Source: Bacillota bacterium
GTDB taxonomy: Bacteria > Bacillota > Clostridia > Peptostreptococcales > Anaerovoracaceae
Direction of reading: 5' to 3'
Length of the DNA: 9,821 nt
NCBI GenBank assembly: GCA_016286935.1
Contig: JAEEUO010000020.1
Coordinates: 1 to 9,821 of the forward strand
The translations under genes were made by a program, and so were the position numbers. The notes beneath the pieces are model-generated. The model was given only the letters and a program-made list of their open reading frames with translations. It made no database searches and had not been told where the DNA came from. Within the stretch, counting starts at the first letter, position 1; each line of letters opens with the position of its first letter. Shown piece after piece: positions 1 through 6,118 of this stretch.

Positions 1-694
1 GCAGGAACGCCGCGCAGGAGCCCATCACCGCGGCCGCCATGGCGGAGCCGGCGAAGTCCTTGGGAGCGGAGCTTCCGGAGAAGAACTCCCAGCAGAAGAA
101 GCCCGCCGCGGCTATCGTAACGCTGCTGGAGAGCCCGTCGAGCCCGTCCGTGAGGTTCACCGCGTTGGTCATGGCGACCATCACGAAGGCCAGGAAAGGC
201 ACCGTCAGCAGCCCCAGGTTGACCGAGGCGCCGAAGAACGGCACATAGACCATGTGGCCGTAGTGATACTCGCTTATCGCGTATATAACGGCTACGAGGA
301 TCTGCAGCGCGAGCTTCTGCTTCGGCTTGAGCCCCTCGTTGTTCTTTTTGACCACGATTATAAAGTCGTCCACGAAGCCGATGAGTCCGTAGAGCAGAGC
401 GCAGAGCGATATCCACATGAAGCTGTAGCGCTCCTGAGGATAGAGCCTGCTGAGCGCGAAGCCCGTGAGCGCTATCGGTATGATGATCGCGATACCGCCC
501 ATGGTCGGGGTCCCTGCCTTCTTGAGATGCTCCTTCGGGCCGTCCTCCCTGATGCTCTGGCCGGCCTTGAGGCGCCTGAGCAGCGGGAGCAGCAGGCCCT
601 CGAGCACAGCTCCGAGGACCAGATCGGCCGCGAATATTATGGCGAGCACGGCCTCCGGCCGCGCCGCTTTTCCTAAAACGCCTGTGGTAAGCAC
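1..694 (-). CDS. mraY: MraY, phospho-N-acetylmuramoyl-pentapeptide transferase (N-terminal part, cut by window edge)
   Basis: MraY is an integral membrane enzyme that transfers phospho-MurNAc-pentapeptide from UDP to undecaprenyl phosphate, making lipid I. Translating the minus strand from a GTG at 694 gives 231 residues with no stop up to the window edge. Family motifs are clear: GPKEHLKKAGTPTMGG at about residues 52-67, the aspartate pair in GFVDDF at about 106-111, and NAVNLTDGLDGL at about 177-188. Hydrophobic segments flank these motifs as expected for a multi-pass protein. The family is usually 320-360 residues, so roughly the last third, including the C-terminal histidine motif, lies outside the window. 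The GTG start is supported by AGGAG at 703-707, 8 bases upstream, and by a 2-base gap after the murF stop. It is the last visible gene of the dcw operon and follows MurF, which makes its substrate. Identity is secure; only the non-ATG start is an inference. Confidence 0.96.
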   Translation of the reverse strand, partial: MLTTGVLGKAARPEAVLAIIFAADLVLGAVLEGLLLPLLRRLKAGQSIREDGPKEHLKKAGTPTMGGIAIIIPIALTGFALSRLYPQERYSFMWISLCALLYGLIGFVDDFIIVVKKNNEGLKPKQKLALQILVAVIYAISEYHYGHMVYVPFFGASVNLGLLTVPFLAFVMVAMTNAVNLTDGLDGLSSSVTIAAAGFFCWEFFSGSSAPKDFAGSAMAAAVMGSCAAFL

Positions 695-696
695 TG

Positions 697-2160
697 TCAG
701 TTCTCCTGCCCGAGCTCCTCCCTGAGCTTCTCAGCCAGGGTGTGTATATTCGTCGCGAGCGAGCCCTTTACGAGCACCGCGTCGCCCTCCCTTATGATGC
801 TCTTCACGAAATCAGCCGCCGACTCCACGTCCGGGAAGCAGTTGATGCCGCAGGCCCTGTCGGAGTCCATGATGCCCCTCGCGTAGAGGTCCCTGTCGCG
901 CCCTATGAGCACGGCGATGTCCATGCCGCTGTCCGCGATGAGCTTTCCTATGCGAAGATGGCTCTCCTCGTGAGCCGGCCCGAGCTCACCCATGCGGGCG
1001 AGCACCACTATCCTGCGCTTCGCCCCGAGCGAAGCCATGGTCGCTATTGCTGAGCTGACGGAGTCCGGGTTTGCGTTGTAGCTGTCGTCTACGAGGGTCA
1101 CCCCGCCCTTCAGCCTCACCGCCGTGAGCCTCTTATCCTCGATCTCAGCGCCCGAAAGCGCCGCGGCGGACTGTTTTAAGTCTATGCCGTATACGAGCCC
1201 GCAGGCGGCCGCCAGCGCCCCGTTGTGGGCGTTGTGGAGCCCCATGAAAGGCAGCTCACAGCGCACTCTGCAGGGCTCAAAGCTCCCGCGCCCCGCCTCC
1301 TTCAGCAGAGCCGCGCCCTCCGGGCTGAGCTCCATGTCGAAGGCGATGCCGCCGAGCCCGCGGTCCTCGAGGCCGCCGATCCTCAGCATCGAGCCCTCCT
1401 TCTCCCCGGCGCTGAAGCGCCTGAAGGAGCCTGTAGAAAGCCTGTCTATGTCCCCATCGCTCAGGAACGGCGAGTCGGAATTGTAGATCAGGAAGTCCTC
1501 CGCCCTGAGAAAGCTCGTTATCTTGAGCTTCTCGCGGGCGATGCCCTCCCGGCTGCCTATGAACTCCATGTGGACCGTTCCCACGTTCGTGATGAGCGCG
1601 GTGTCCGGCTTTATCCTTTTGCAGTACTCGTAGATCTCATTCTTCCTGTCCATGCCCATCTCGAAGACTATGGCCTCGGTGTCCTCCGGAGCGGAGAACG
1701 CGGTCATGGATATGCCCACGTAGGTGTTGAGGTTCTTCTTCGTCCACACCGTGCGGTATCTCGACGAGAGCACCGCTCCCACGAGGGATCTCGTGGAGGT
1801 CTTTCCGGTGCTGCCCGTCACCCCGACCTTTATCGGGTCCAGCTCGCGCACGTAGGCCGCCGCGAGCTCGAGAGCACCAAATTCAGTATTATCACACCAG
1901 ATGGCGCAAATGTCATCATGCTTTTCGAAAAACGCCTCCCCGAGCGCGCGGTCGGAGAGCAGGAAGGCCCTGCAGCCCCTTTCATAGGCGCCCTCGAGAT
2001 ACTTGTGGCCGTCGTTGTTCGGGCCCTTGACCGCGACGAAGAGCTCTCCCTCCCGGACAGCCCTGGAATCCACGGCTATGGTCTCCACGCATATATCGCG
2101 CCTTCCGCGAAGCTCGAGCCCGGCCGCTTCGGCCAGCTCTGCAACAGGTCTTCTTCTCAT
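697..2160 (-). CDS. murF: MurF, UDP-MurNAc-tripeptide--D-Ala-D-Ala ligase
   Basis: MurF is a cytoplasmic ATP-dependent Mur ligase that adds D-Ala-D-Ala to UDP-MurNAc-tripeptide, completing the soluble peptidoglycan precursor. The 487-residue protein shows the three Mur domains: an N-terminal UMP-binding part with VDSRAVREGELFVAV (about 30-44), a central ATPase domain with P-loop GVTGSTGKTS (113-122), FEMGMDRKNEI (about 166-176) and ITNVGTVHMEFIGSREGIAREK (190-211), and a C-terminal domain with DDSYNANPDSV (358-368). The DDSYNANP motif and the NLNTYVGIS segment separate it from MurE. Some usual MurF residues differ: the common LGD before the MxELG motif is LAR here (387-389), and the usual KGSR near the C-terminus reads KGSL (465-468). 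The start is an ATG 9 bases after the PBP gene, with AGGAG overlapping that gene's stop. A roughly 60-base AT-rich patch near codons 77-96 contains a promoter-like pair. Length is slightly above the usual 450-470. Confidence 0.95.
   Translation of the reverse strand: MRRRPVAELAEAAGLELRGRRDICVETIAVDSRAVREGELFVAVKGPNNDGHKYLEGAYERGCRAFLLSDRALGEAFFEKHDDICAIWCDNTEFGALELAAAYVRELDPIKVGVTGSTGKTSTRSLVGAVLSSRYRTVWTKKNLNTYVGISMTAFSAPEDTEAIVFEMGMDRKNEIYEYCKRIKPDTALITNVGTVHMEFIGSREGIAREKLKITSFLRAEDFLIYNSDSPFLSDGDIDRLSTGSFRRFSAGEKEGSMLRIGGLEDRGLGGIAFDMELSPEGAALLKEAGRGSFEPCRVRCELPFMGLHNAHNGALAAACGLVYGIDLKQSAAALSGAEIEDKRLTAVRLKGGVTLVDDSYNANPDSVSSAIATMASLGAKRRIVVLARMGELGPAHEESHLRIGKLIADSGMDIAVLIGRDRDLYARGIMDSDRACGINCFPDVESAADFVKSIIREGDAVLVKGSLATNIHTLAEKLREELGQEN
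703..707 (-). promoter_or_regulatory. Ribosome binding site deciding the GTG start of mraY
   Basis: AGGAG on the minus strand lies inside the last codons of murF, 8 bases before the GTG at 694. No ATG lies at a workable distance, so this site decides the start. Translation of mraY is likely coupled to murF termination. Confidence 0.75.
1888..1916 (-). promoter_or_regulatory. Candidate internal sigma-A promoter within murF
   Basis: On the minus strand ATGACA (1916-1911) is followed after exactly 17 bases by GATAAT (1893-1888). Each hexamer has 5 of 6 consensus bases, and a TG one base before the -10 makes an extended -10 element. The pair lies in a locally AT-rich patch inside an otherwise GC-rich gene. 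It would drive the distal part of murF, mraY and genes beyond. The match is seen in sequence; activity is inference, and such matches occur by chance in coding DNA. Confidence 0.3.
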
Positions 2161-2169
2161 GATGTTCTC

Positions 2170-4182
2170 CTACTTGTAATAGACCGTGACGCTCGAGCCC
2201 TTGGGAACGTCCTCCCCGGGCTTGGGGTACTGGTCCACGACCGAGAGCTCGTCGTAGCTCTCGATCTCGGGAGAGACCGTGCAGTCGAGGTCCCTTCCCA
2301 TGCATATCCCTATGGCGTCCTCGAGGCTCTGCCCCGTGAGGTCGGGCACCGTCCTCCTCTGGCTCCTCAGAGTCCTGAGCTCCTCGGACGAATAATCCGG
2401 CTCGATGTCCAGATACCTGAAGAGGTCGCCGAGTATCGCCTTTGATATCGGGCCCGCGGAGGTCGAGCCGTAGCGCGCGGTCCTGGGCACGTCCACGATG
2501 ACCAGCATCACGAACTTCGGATCGTCGATCGGGGCTATTGTCACGACCGAGCCTATGAGGTCGGTCTTGGAATAGCCTCCGCCCTCGGGCTTGTTGGCCG
2601 TTCCGGTCTTGGCGCCCACGCGGTAGCCGGGCATCTTGACCGAGCCCGCGCCGCCCTTCTGTACGTTGTATTCCATGATCCCGAGCACGTCGCTCGCGGT
2701 CTGGGCCGAGATCGATATGCTCTTGACGGTGTTCTGGAACTCCGACACGACGTTGCCGTCGCTGTCCCTGAGCTCCTTCATGAGGTGGGGCTGCATGAGC
2801 TGCCCCTGGTTCGCGATCGAGCAGACCGCGGTGGTGATGCTTATGGGGGTGACCGCAATGCCCTGCCCGTAGGACATGGTCGCGAGCTCTACGGGGCCCG
2901 CCGCGTTGAGGTTATGCAGTATGTTCAGCGTCTCGCCCGGATAGTCGATACCGGTCTTCTCGGTGAGCCCGAAGCCGGAGAGGCCTTCGGAGAATCGCTT
3001 GATCCCCATGCGCTGCACGAGGTTTATCATCGTGACGTTGCAGGAGTTGGAGACCGCCTGCGTGAGCGACTGCATGCCGTGAGCCGCCGGATAGTTCCAG
3101 CAGTGCAGGGTCCAGTCGGCGACCTGCACGTAGCCCGGGCAGTAGAAGTTCTCGTTCATATGGGTGACGCCGTAGTCGAGCGCGAGCGAGGTCGTGAAGA
3201 GCTTGAAGACCGAGCCGGGCTCGTAGGTGTCGCTGACGTTGAAGTTGCGCCAGACCTTGTTCCAGTAGTTGAGCTTCTCCTCGGAGCTCATGGCCTCGAA
3301 CTTCGCCTCGTCTCCCGGGAGCGGCGCCCTCGGGTCGTTGGCGTTGAAGGAGCCGGTCTGCGCCATCGCGAGTATGCCGCAGGTCTTCGGGTCCATGATG
3401 AGGCACATGACGCCGTCCGCCCTGAGCCTCTCCCTGCCCGCCTCGATCTGCTCCTCCACGAGGTGCTGTATGTTCTCGTCTATCGTGAGCACCAGGTCGT
3501 AGCCGTCCTGCGCCGCGTAGTAGCGGTTGGTGCCGTACGCGAGAGCGTTGGTGCGGTTGTCCTTGCTCATGATCCAGCGGCCGTTGAGGCCGGCCAGGTA
3601 GTTGTTGTAGTAGAGCTCGACGCCGAGCATTCCGACGTTGTCGTCGTTGGTCCCGCCGAGTATGTGGGAAGCGAAGGTCCCCAGCGGGTAGTTCCTGCGG
3701 TCGTTCTCGATGAGCTCGATCCCGGCGAAGCCCTCGTCGCGGATCTCCTCGCCGACCTCCTTATCGACGTTCTTGGCGAGCTTGATCAGCCTCTTCTCAG
3801 CGGTGATGGTATCGTAGACGTCGTCGTAGCTCATCCCGAGGTACTCGGAGAGCGCCTGCGCCTCGTTCTGGATGTTCACGATGCGGTCGTTCTCGGTCTT
3901 GCCGTTGTTCTTGACCGTGTCGGGGCGCACCCAGACCGTGTAGGCTGTGGAGCTGGAGGCGAGAGCGTTGCCGTAGCGGTCGAGTATGGAGCCGCGGCGC
4001 GCGGTGACGACGCGGTCGGTCGTCTGCTGCTTGACCGCCATCTGCCTGTACTCTTCGCCCTTTATGATCATGTGGTAAGCGAGCCTGCCCGTCAGAGCCA
4101 AAAAAAGGAGGCACACGATCCCGAAGACCGCGAGTAGCCTCTTTCTGTTCTGCTGGGTGGTTCTGCTCTTTTCGGATGCCAT
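2170..4182 (-). CDS. Class B penicillin-binding protein with one PASTA domain (FtsI/PbpB/SpoVD type)
   Basis: This is a membrane-anchored D,D-transpeptidase that cross-links septal or spore-cortex peptidoglycan. In 670 residues it shows a short basic N-terminus, one membrane segment (about 15-36), the pedestal motif RRGSILDRYG (62-71), and the transpeptidase triad SVFK (324-327, nucleophile Ser324), SCN (380-382) and KTGTA (525-529). A single C-terminal PASTA domain spans about 610-670 and starts RTVPDLTG. Its place after ftsL argues for the division PBP. The single PASTA domain is also typical of SpoVD, and sequence alone does not decide between them, so no symbol is given. The ATG at 4182 is the only plausible start, because an in-frame TGA lies two codons upstream and the next Met is beyond the membrane anchor. 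No Shine-Dalgarno sequence precedes it. Instead a GC hairpin with five Ts runs up to the start region. The gene ends 9 bases before murF. Confidence 0.95.
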   Translation of the reverse strand: MASEKSRTTQQNRKRLLAVFGIVCLLFLALTGRLAYHMIIKGEEYRQMAVKQQTTDRVVTARRGSILDRYGNALASSSTAYTVWVRPDTVKNNGKTENDRIVNIQNEAQALSEYLGMSYDDVYDTITAEKRLIKLAKNVDKEVGEEIRDEGFAGIELIENDRRNYPLGTFASHILGGTNDDNVGMLGVELYYNNYLAGLNGRWIMSKDNRTNALAYGTNRYYAAQDGYDLVLTIDENIQHLVEEQIEAGRERLRADGVMCLIMDPKTCGILAMAQTGSFNANDPRAPLPGDEAKFEAMSSEEKLNYWNKVWRNFNVSDTYEPGSVFKLFTTSLALDYGVTHMNENFYCPGYVQVADWTLHCWNYPAAHGMQSLTQAVSNSCNVTMINLVQRMGIKRFSEGLSGFGLTEKTGIDYPGETLNILHNLNAAGPVELATMSYGQGIAVTPISITTAVCSIANQGQLMQPHLMKELRDSDGNVVSEFQNTVKSISISAQTASDVLGIMEYNVQKGGAGSVKMPGYRVGAKTGTANKPEGGGYSKTDLIGSVVTIAPIDDPKFVMLVIVDVPRTARYGSTSAGPISKAILGDLFRYLDIEPDYSSEELRTLRSQRRTVPDLTGQSLEDAIGICMGRDLDCTVSPEIESYDELSVVDQYPKPGEDVPKGSSVTVYYK

Positions 4183-4187
4183 AAATC

Positions 4188-4212
4188 AAAAAGCGGCGCA
4201 GTTCAGCGCCGC
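4188..4212 (-). terminator. Terminator-like hairpin between ftsL and the PBP gene
   Basis: On the minus strand a perfect 7-bp stem, GCGGCGC with GCGCCGC, encloses a 6-base loop TGAACT and is followed at once by TTTTT, the textbook form of an intrinsic terminator. It lies 12 bases after the ftsL stop, and the T-run ends 5 bases before the ATG of the PBP gene. It could be a partial terminator or attenuator inside the operon, or a structure that controls PBP translation, since no Shine-Dalgarno sequence is present. Confidence 0.75.
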
Positions 4213-4224
4213 GGATGTGCTGCT

Positions 4225-4551
4225 CTACTTGTAGATCGTCTCCATCAGCGCGAGCGCGAATTCCTCGATGTCCGCGTCGTTCTTGTCGTAGTAAACGATC
4301 TGGTCAAAGCTCGGGTGGATGAGGCCGAGCTCAAGGGCGCGGTCCTCAAGGTTCATGATATTGGTGGCGTTCTTGATCTTGACGTCGAGATTCTGGATGA
4401 CTCTCTCGCTCTCCTGGATCTGCCTGTTGAGGCTGTTGATCTCGTACTGGAGCTTTGCGGTATACGCGTTGACTCCTATGATGAGCAGGAAGGCGAGGAA
4501 TACCGTTATGATCACCGCTACGATCTTCGCTCTGTCTCTGAACGCCGTCAT
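4225..4551 (-). CDS. ftsL: FtsL-like cell-division protein
   Basis: This is a small bitopic membrane protein of 108 residues. FtsL proteins form a complex with DivIC/FtsB and DivIB/FtsQ at the septum and help activate the septal synthase FtsW-FtsI. The sequence has a short basic cytoplasmic tail (RDRAK), one membrane segment at about 9-29, and an extracytoplasmic heptad-like coiled coil at about 32-70 (YEINSLNRQIQESERVIQNL). A short acidic tail follows. FtsL is poorly conserved, so the call rests on size, topology and position between rsmH and the PBP gene, where ftsL lies in most dcw clusters. Its ATG directly abuts the rsmH stop (TAAATG), which suggests translational coupling, and a GA-rich stretch in the rsmH end can serve as a weak binding site. 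A terminator-like hairpin follows it. A DivIC-like protein is the main alternative. Confidence 0.85.
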   Translation of the reverse strand: MTAFRDRAKIVAVIITVFLAFLLIIGVNAYTAKLQYEINSLNRQIQESERVIQNLDVKIKNATNIMNLEDRALELGLIHPSFDQIVYYDKNDADIEEFALALMETIYK

Positions 4552-5499
4552 TTAACTCTCCCTCTCCAGCTTCTCTACAACTCTGAGCTTAGCGCTGCGG
4601 GCCCTCGGGTTGGCCTCGAGCTCCGCGGCGGAAGCCGTCACCGGCTTCCTCGTCACTTTCTTTATGTCGGGCTTCCTCCCGCAGACGCACACCGGAAGGT
4701 CCGGCGGGCAGATGCAGGGATTCAGCCTCTTCTGGAAGCTCTCCTTCACTATCCTGTCCTCGAGCGAATGAAAGCTTATTATCGCGAGCCTGCCGCCCGG
4801 CGCGAGGCAGTCGATGAAGTCGTCCACCGCTGTCCTGAGCTGGCCAAGCTCGTCGTTTACCTCGATCCTTAGGGCCTGGAAGGTCCTCTTCGCGGGATGC
4901 GGGCCGTCCCTTCTGGCCGACGCCGGCACCGCCGCCTTTATGACGTCCACGAGCTCGAAGGTGCTCGTAAGGCGCTTCTCGGCTCTCGCCCGGACGATGA
5001 AATCCGCTATGCGGCCCGCCCAGCGCTCCTCGCCGTAATCCCTGATGATCCTCGCGAGCTCCTCAGCGGAGTAGCCGTTGACCACATCCTCCGCGGTCAG
5101 GCTGTCGTCCGCGTTCATGCGCATGTCCAGCGGGGCATCGTGCATGTAGGAGAAACCGCGTTCGGGGTTGTCCAGCTGAAAGGAGGAAACGCCAAGATCA
5201 AGGACAACCCCGTTAACGGCTTCGATGGAGGAACTACACAAAACGCTTTTGATATCGGCAAACGTGCTCTGCACGAATTGCTTTTGACATTTGTAAGGTG
5301 CGAGGCGCTCCCGCGCGGCGGCAAGGGCGTCTTTGTCGCGGTCGATCCCGATCAGGAGACCGCGTTCGGAGAGGTGTTCGCAGATCCCGCTCGCGTGGCC
5401 TCCGCCGCCGAGCGTCCCGTCGACGTAGACGCCGTCGGGGTCGATGCGGAGATTGTCGATCGTCTCGCGGAACAGGACGGATACGTGGCGGAATTCCAT
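4552..5499 (-). CDS. rsmH: RsmH, 16S rRNA (cytosine1402-N4)-methyltransferase
   Basis: RsmH (formerly MraW) methylates N4 of C1402 in the decoding centre of 16S rRNA using S-adenosylmethionine. The 315-residue protein begins EFRHVSVLFRE and shows the SAM-binding segment YVDGTLGGGGHA (25-36), the acidic loop GIDRDKDAL (51-59), LDLGVSSFQLD (100-110), RGFSYMHDAPLDMRMN (114-129), HPAKRTFQALRIEVNDEL (201-218) and ISFHSLEDRIVK (241-252). A cysteine cluster, CICPPDLPVCVCG (262-274), is common in Firmicutes homologues. Length is normal and nothing is missing. The ATG lies 3 bases after the mraZ stop. The oddity is base and codon use. Up to residue 127 all 9 arginines are CGN, all isoleucines ATC, and 5 of 7 glutamates GAA. 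From residue 137 on, 16 of 21 arginines are AGA/AGG, half the isoleucines ATA, and all 16 glutamates GAG. Residues about 68-117 are also more AT-rich. This points to a recombination or assembly junction inside the gene. Confidence 0.97.
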   Translation of the reverse strand: MEFRHVSVLFRETIDNLRIDPDGVYVDGTLGGGGHASGICEHLSERGLLIGIDRDKDALAAARERLAPYKCQKQFVQSTFADIKSVLCSSSIEAVNGVVLDLGVSSFQLDNPERGFSYMHDAPLDMRMNADDSLTAEDVVNGYSAEELARIIRDYGEERWAGRIADFIVRARAEKRLTSTFELVDVIKAAVPASARRDGPHPAKRTFQALRIEVNDELGQLRTAVDDFIDCLAPGGRLAIISFHSLEDRIVKESFQKRLNPCICPPDLPVCVCGRKPDIKKVTRKPVTASAAELEANPRARSAKLRVVEKLERES

Positions 5500-5502
5500 C
5501 GC

Positions 5503-5931
5503 TTAGATCCCGAGCTGGGCCATCTTTTCGGCGATGGCGTCCTCGTCCATATTGCTCGAGGTGTAGGCCTCCCATTCGGACTTCGACCAGATCTCGACGC
5601 GGTTCATCGCGCCGATCGTGACGAGTTCCTTGCCGATCTTCGCGTGTTCGCGAAGGTTCTGGGGGATGACGATCCTTCCCTGCTTGTCGATCTCGCATTC
5701 CGCGGCGCCGGCGTAGAAGTTGCGGATAAAGGCCCGCGCGTCCTTGTCGGCGACCGGAAGGCTCTTCAGGCGCTCCTCGAACTTCGCCCATTCGTCGAGC
5801 GAATAGAGGAAGAGGCAGTGGTCCAGTCCGCGCGTCATCACGAAGCGGTAGCCGAGTTCCTCGCGGAATTTCGCGGGGACGATCAGCCGGCCTTTTGCGT
5901 CTATGGAGTTTTGGTATTCGCCCATGAACAC
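5503..5931 (-). CDS. mraZ: MraZ, dcw-operon transcriptional regulator
   Basis: MraZ is a ring-forming DNA-binding protein that controls its own operon; it represses in E. coli and activates in some Mollicutes. The 142-residue product is the usual length and carries two SpoVT-AbrB-like domains, each with the family DxxGR signature: [14 protein letters not shown] at about 11-24 and [14 protein letters not shown] at about 82-95. The start is taken as GTG at 5931, giving the canonical MFMGEYQ opening. AGGAGG ends 9 bases before it, whereas the ATG two codons later would be 15 bases away. It is the first gene of the dcw operon and lies just downstream of a sigma-A promoter flanked by repeated AGTGGT boxes, its likely operators. 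The rsmH start follows 3 bases after its stop. Codon use (9 of 10 arginines CGN) resembles the genes to its right rather than the dcw genes downstream. Confidence 0.96.
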   Translation of the reverse strand: MFMGEYQNSIDAKGRLIVPAKFREELGYRFVMTRGLDHCLFLYSLDEWAKFEERLKSLPVADKDARAFIRNFYAGAAECEIDKQGRIVIPQNLREHAKIGKELVTIGAMNRVEIWSKSEWEAYTSSNMDEDAIAEKMAQLGI

Positions 5932-5940
5932 GGGGACATG

Positions 5941-5946
5941 CCTCCT
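5941..5946 (-). promoter_or_regulatory. Ribosome binding site deciding the GTG start of mraZ
   Basis: A full AGGAGG lies 9 bases before the GTG at 5931. That spacing favours GTG over the ATG at 5925 (15 bases). An out-of-frame ATG only 1 base after the site is too close to be used. Confidence 0.8.
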
Positions 5947-5965
5947 ACTTTTTTATCGTGTCTAT

Positions 5966-5994
5966 ATCATACACCACTTCCCTCCATTTTGCAA
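5966..5994 (-). promoter_or_regulatory. Sigma-A type promoter of the mraZ (dcw) operon
   Basis: On the minus strand TTGCAA (-35, 5994-5989) and TATGAT (-10, 5971-5966) are separated by exactly 17 bases, with 5 of 6 matches at the -10 and 5 of 6 at the -35. Transcription would start near 5959, giving a leader of about 28 bases that contains AGGAGG. One AGTGGT box lies in the spacer beside the -10, and another overlaps the last base of the -35, so a bound regulator should compete with RNA polymerase. Confidence 0.85.
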
Positions 5995-6030
5995 CCACTT
6001 TATATATTATTTTTGGGCTTTTTCACCACT
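5973..6030 (-). promoter_or_regulatory. Three AGTGGT boxes, probable MraZ operators
   Basis: On the minus strand AGTGGT occurs at 5978-5973, 5999-5994 and 6030-6025, all in the same orientation. Offsets are 21 and 31 bases, close to two and three helical turns, so all three lie on one face of the DNA. The middle copy, AAAGTGG, fits the AAAGTG(T/G) consensus described for Mollicute MraZ; the flanking copies are GAAGTGG and TTAGTGG. The repeats and phasing are seen directly. Binding by the adjacent MraZ is inferred from family knowledge. Confidence 0.75.
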
Positions 6031-6055
6031 AAATATGCTGTTTTTGGGCAAACGA
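5994..6055. repeat. Two-copy 31-bp imperfect tandem repeat upstream of the mraZ promoter
   Basis: Units 5994-6024 and 6025-6055 share ACCACT at their left ends and TTTTTGGGC at the same internal offset (6010-6018 and 6041-6049). About 20 of 31 positions agree. Each unit carries one MraZ-like box and an A/T-rich middle, so the duplication adds one operator half-region. The right unit ends against the stem of the upstream terminator. Confidence 0.65.
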
Positions 6056-6079
6056 AAACCCCGGTCCGAAAACCGGGGT
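6050..6079 (-). terminator. Intrinsic terminator after the pit-DUF47 genes
   Basis: On the minus strand an 8-bp stem, ACCCCGGT with ACCGGGGT (6079-6072 and 6065-6058), encloses a 6-base loop TTTCGG and runs into TTTTCGTTT. It lies 40 bases after the DUF47 stop and insulates the mraZ control region from upstream transcription. The stem is strong, but the T-run is interrupted by CG. Confidence 0.8.
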
Positions 6080-6118
6080 CGTTTCGCGTTTTCTGTGGGT
6101 TGCGGGTCCCTTTCCGCC

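Noticed and set aside
1225..2445. Long plus-strand open frame (406 codons) opposite murF and the PBP gene
   Set aside because: It mirrors the codon structure of the minus-strand genes, shows no family motif and runs across the murF-PBP junction. It is a GC-rich antisense shadow.
2785..4137. Long plus-strand open frame (450 codons) opposite the PBP gene
   Set aside because: The translation is low-complexity (Val/Glu/Arg/Leu-rich), without domains or a ribosome binding site. It is the antisense of an unmistakable PBP.
5166..5300. An insertion or frameshift in the AT-rich part of rsmH
   Set aside because: The translation aligns with the family order of motifs without extra residues, and the frame is open. 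Only base and codon use is unusual.
5937..5939. ATG one base after AGGAGG as the start of a small leader peptide before mraZ
   Set aside because: The 1-base spacing is too short for initiation, and the GTG giving MFMGEYQ has proper spacing and matches the family.
5994..6055. The 31-bp repeat as a CRISPR remnant
   Set aside because: There are only two adjacent, imperfect units with no spacers and no cas genes. Promoter context explains it better.
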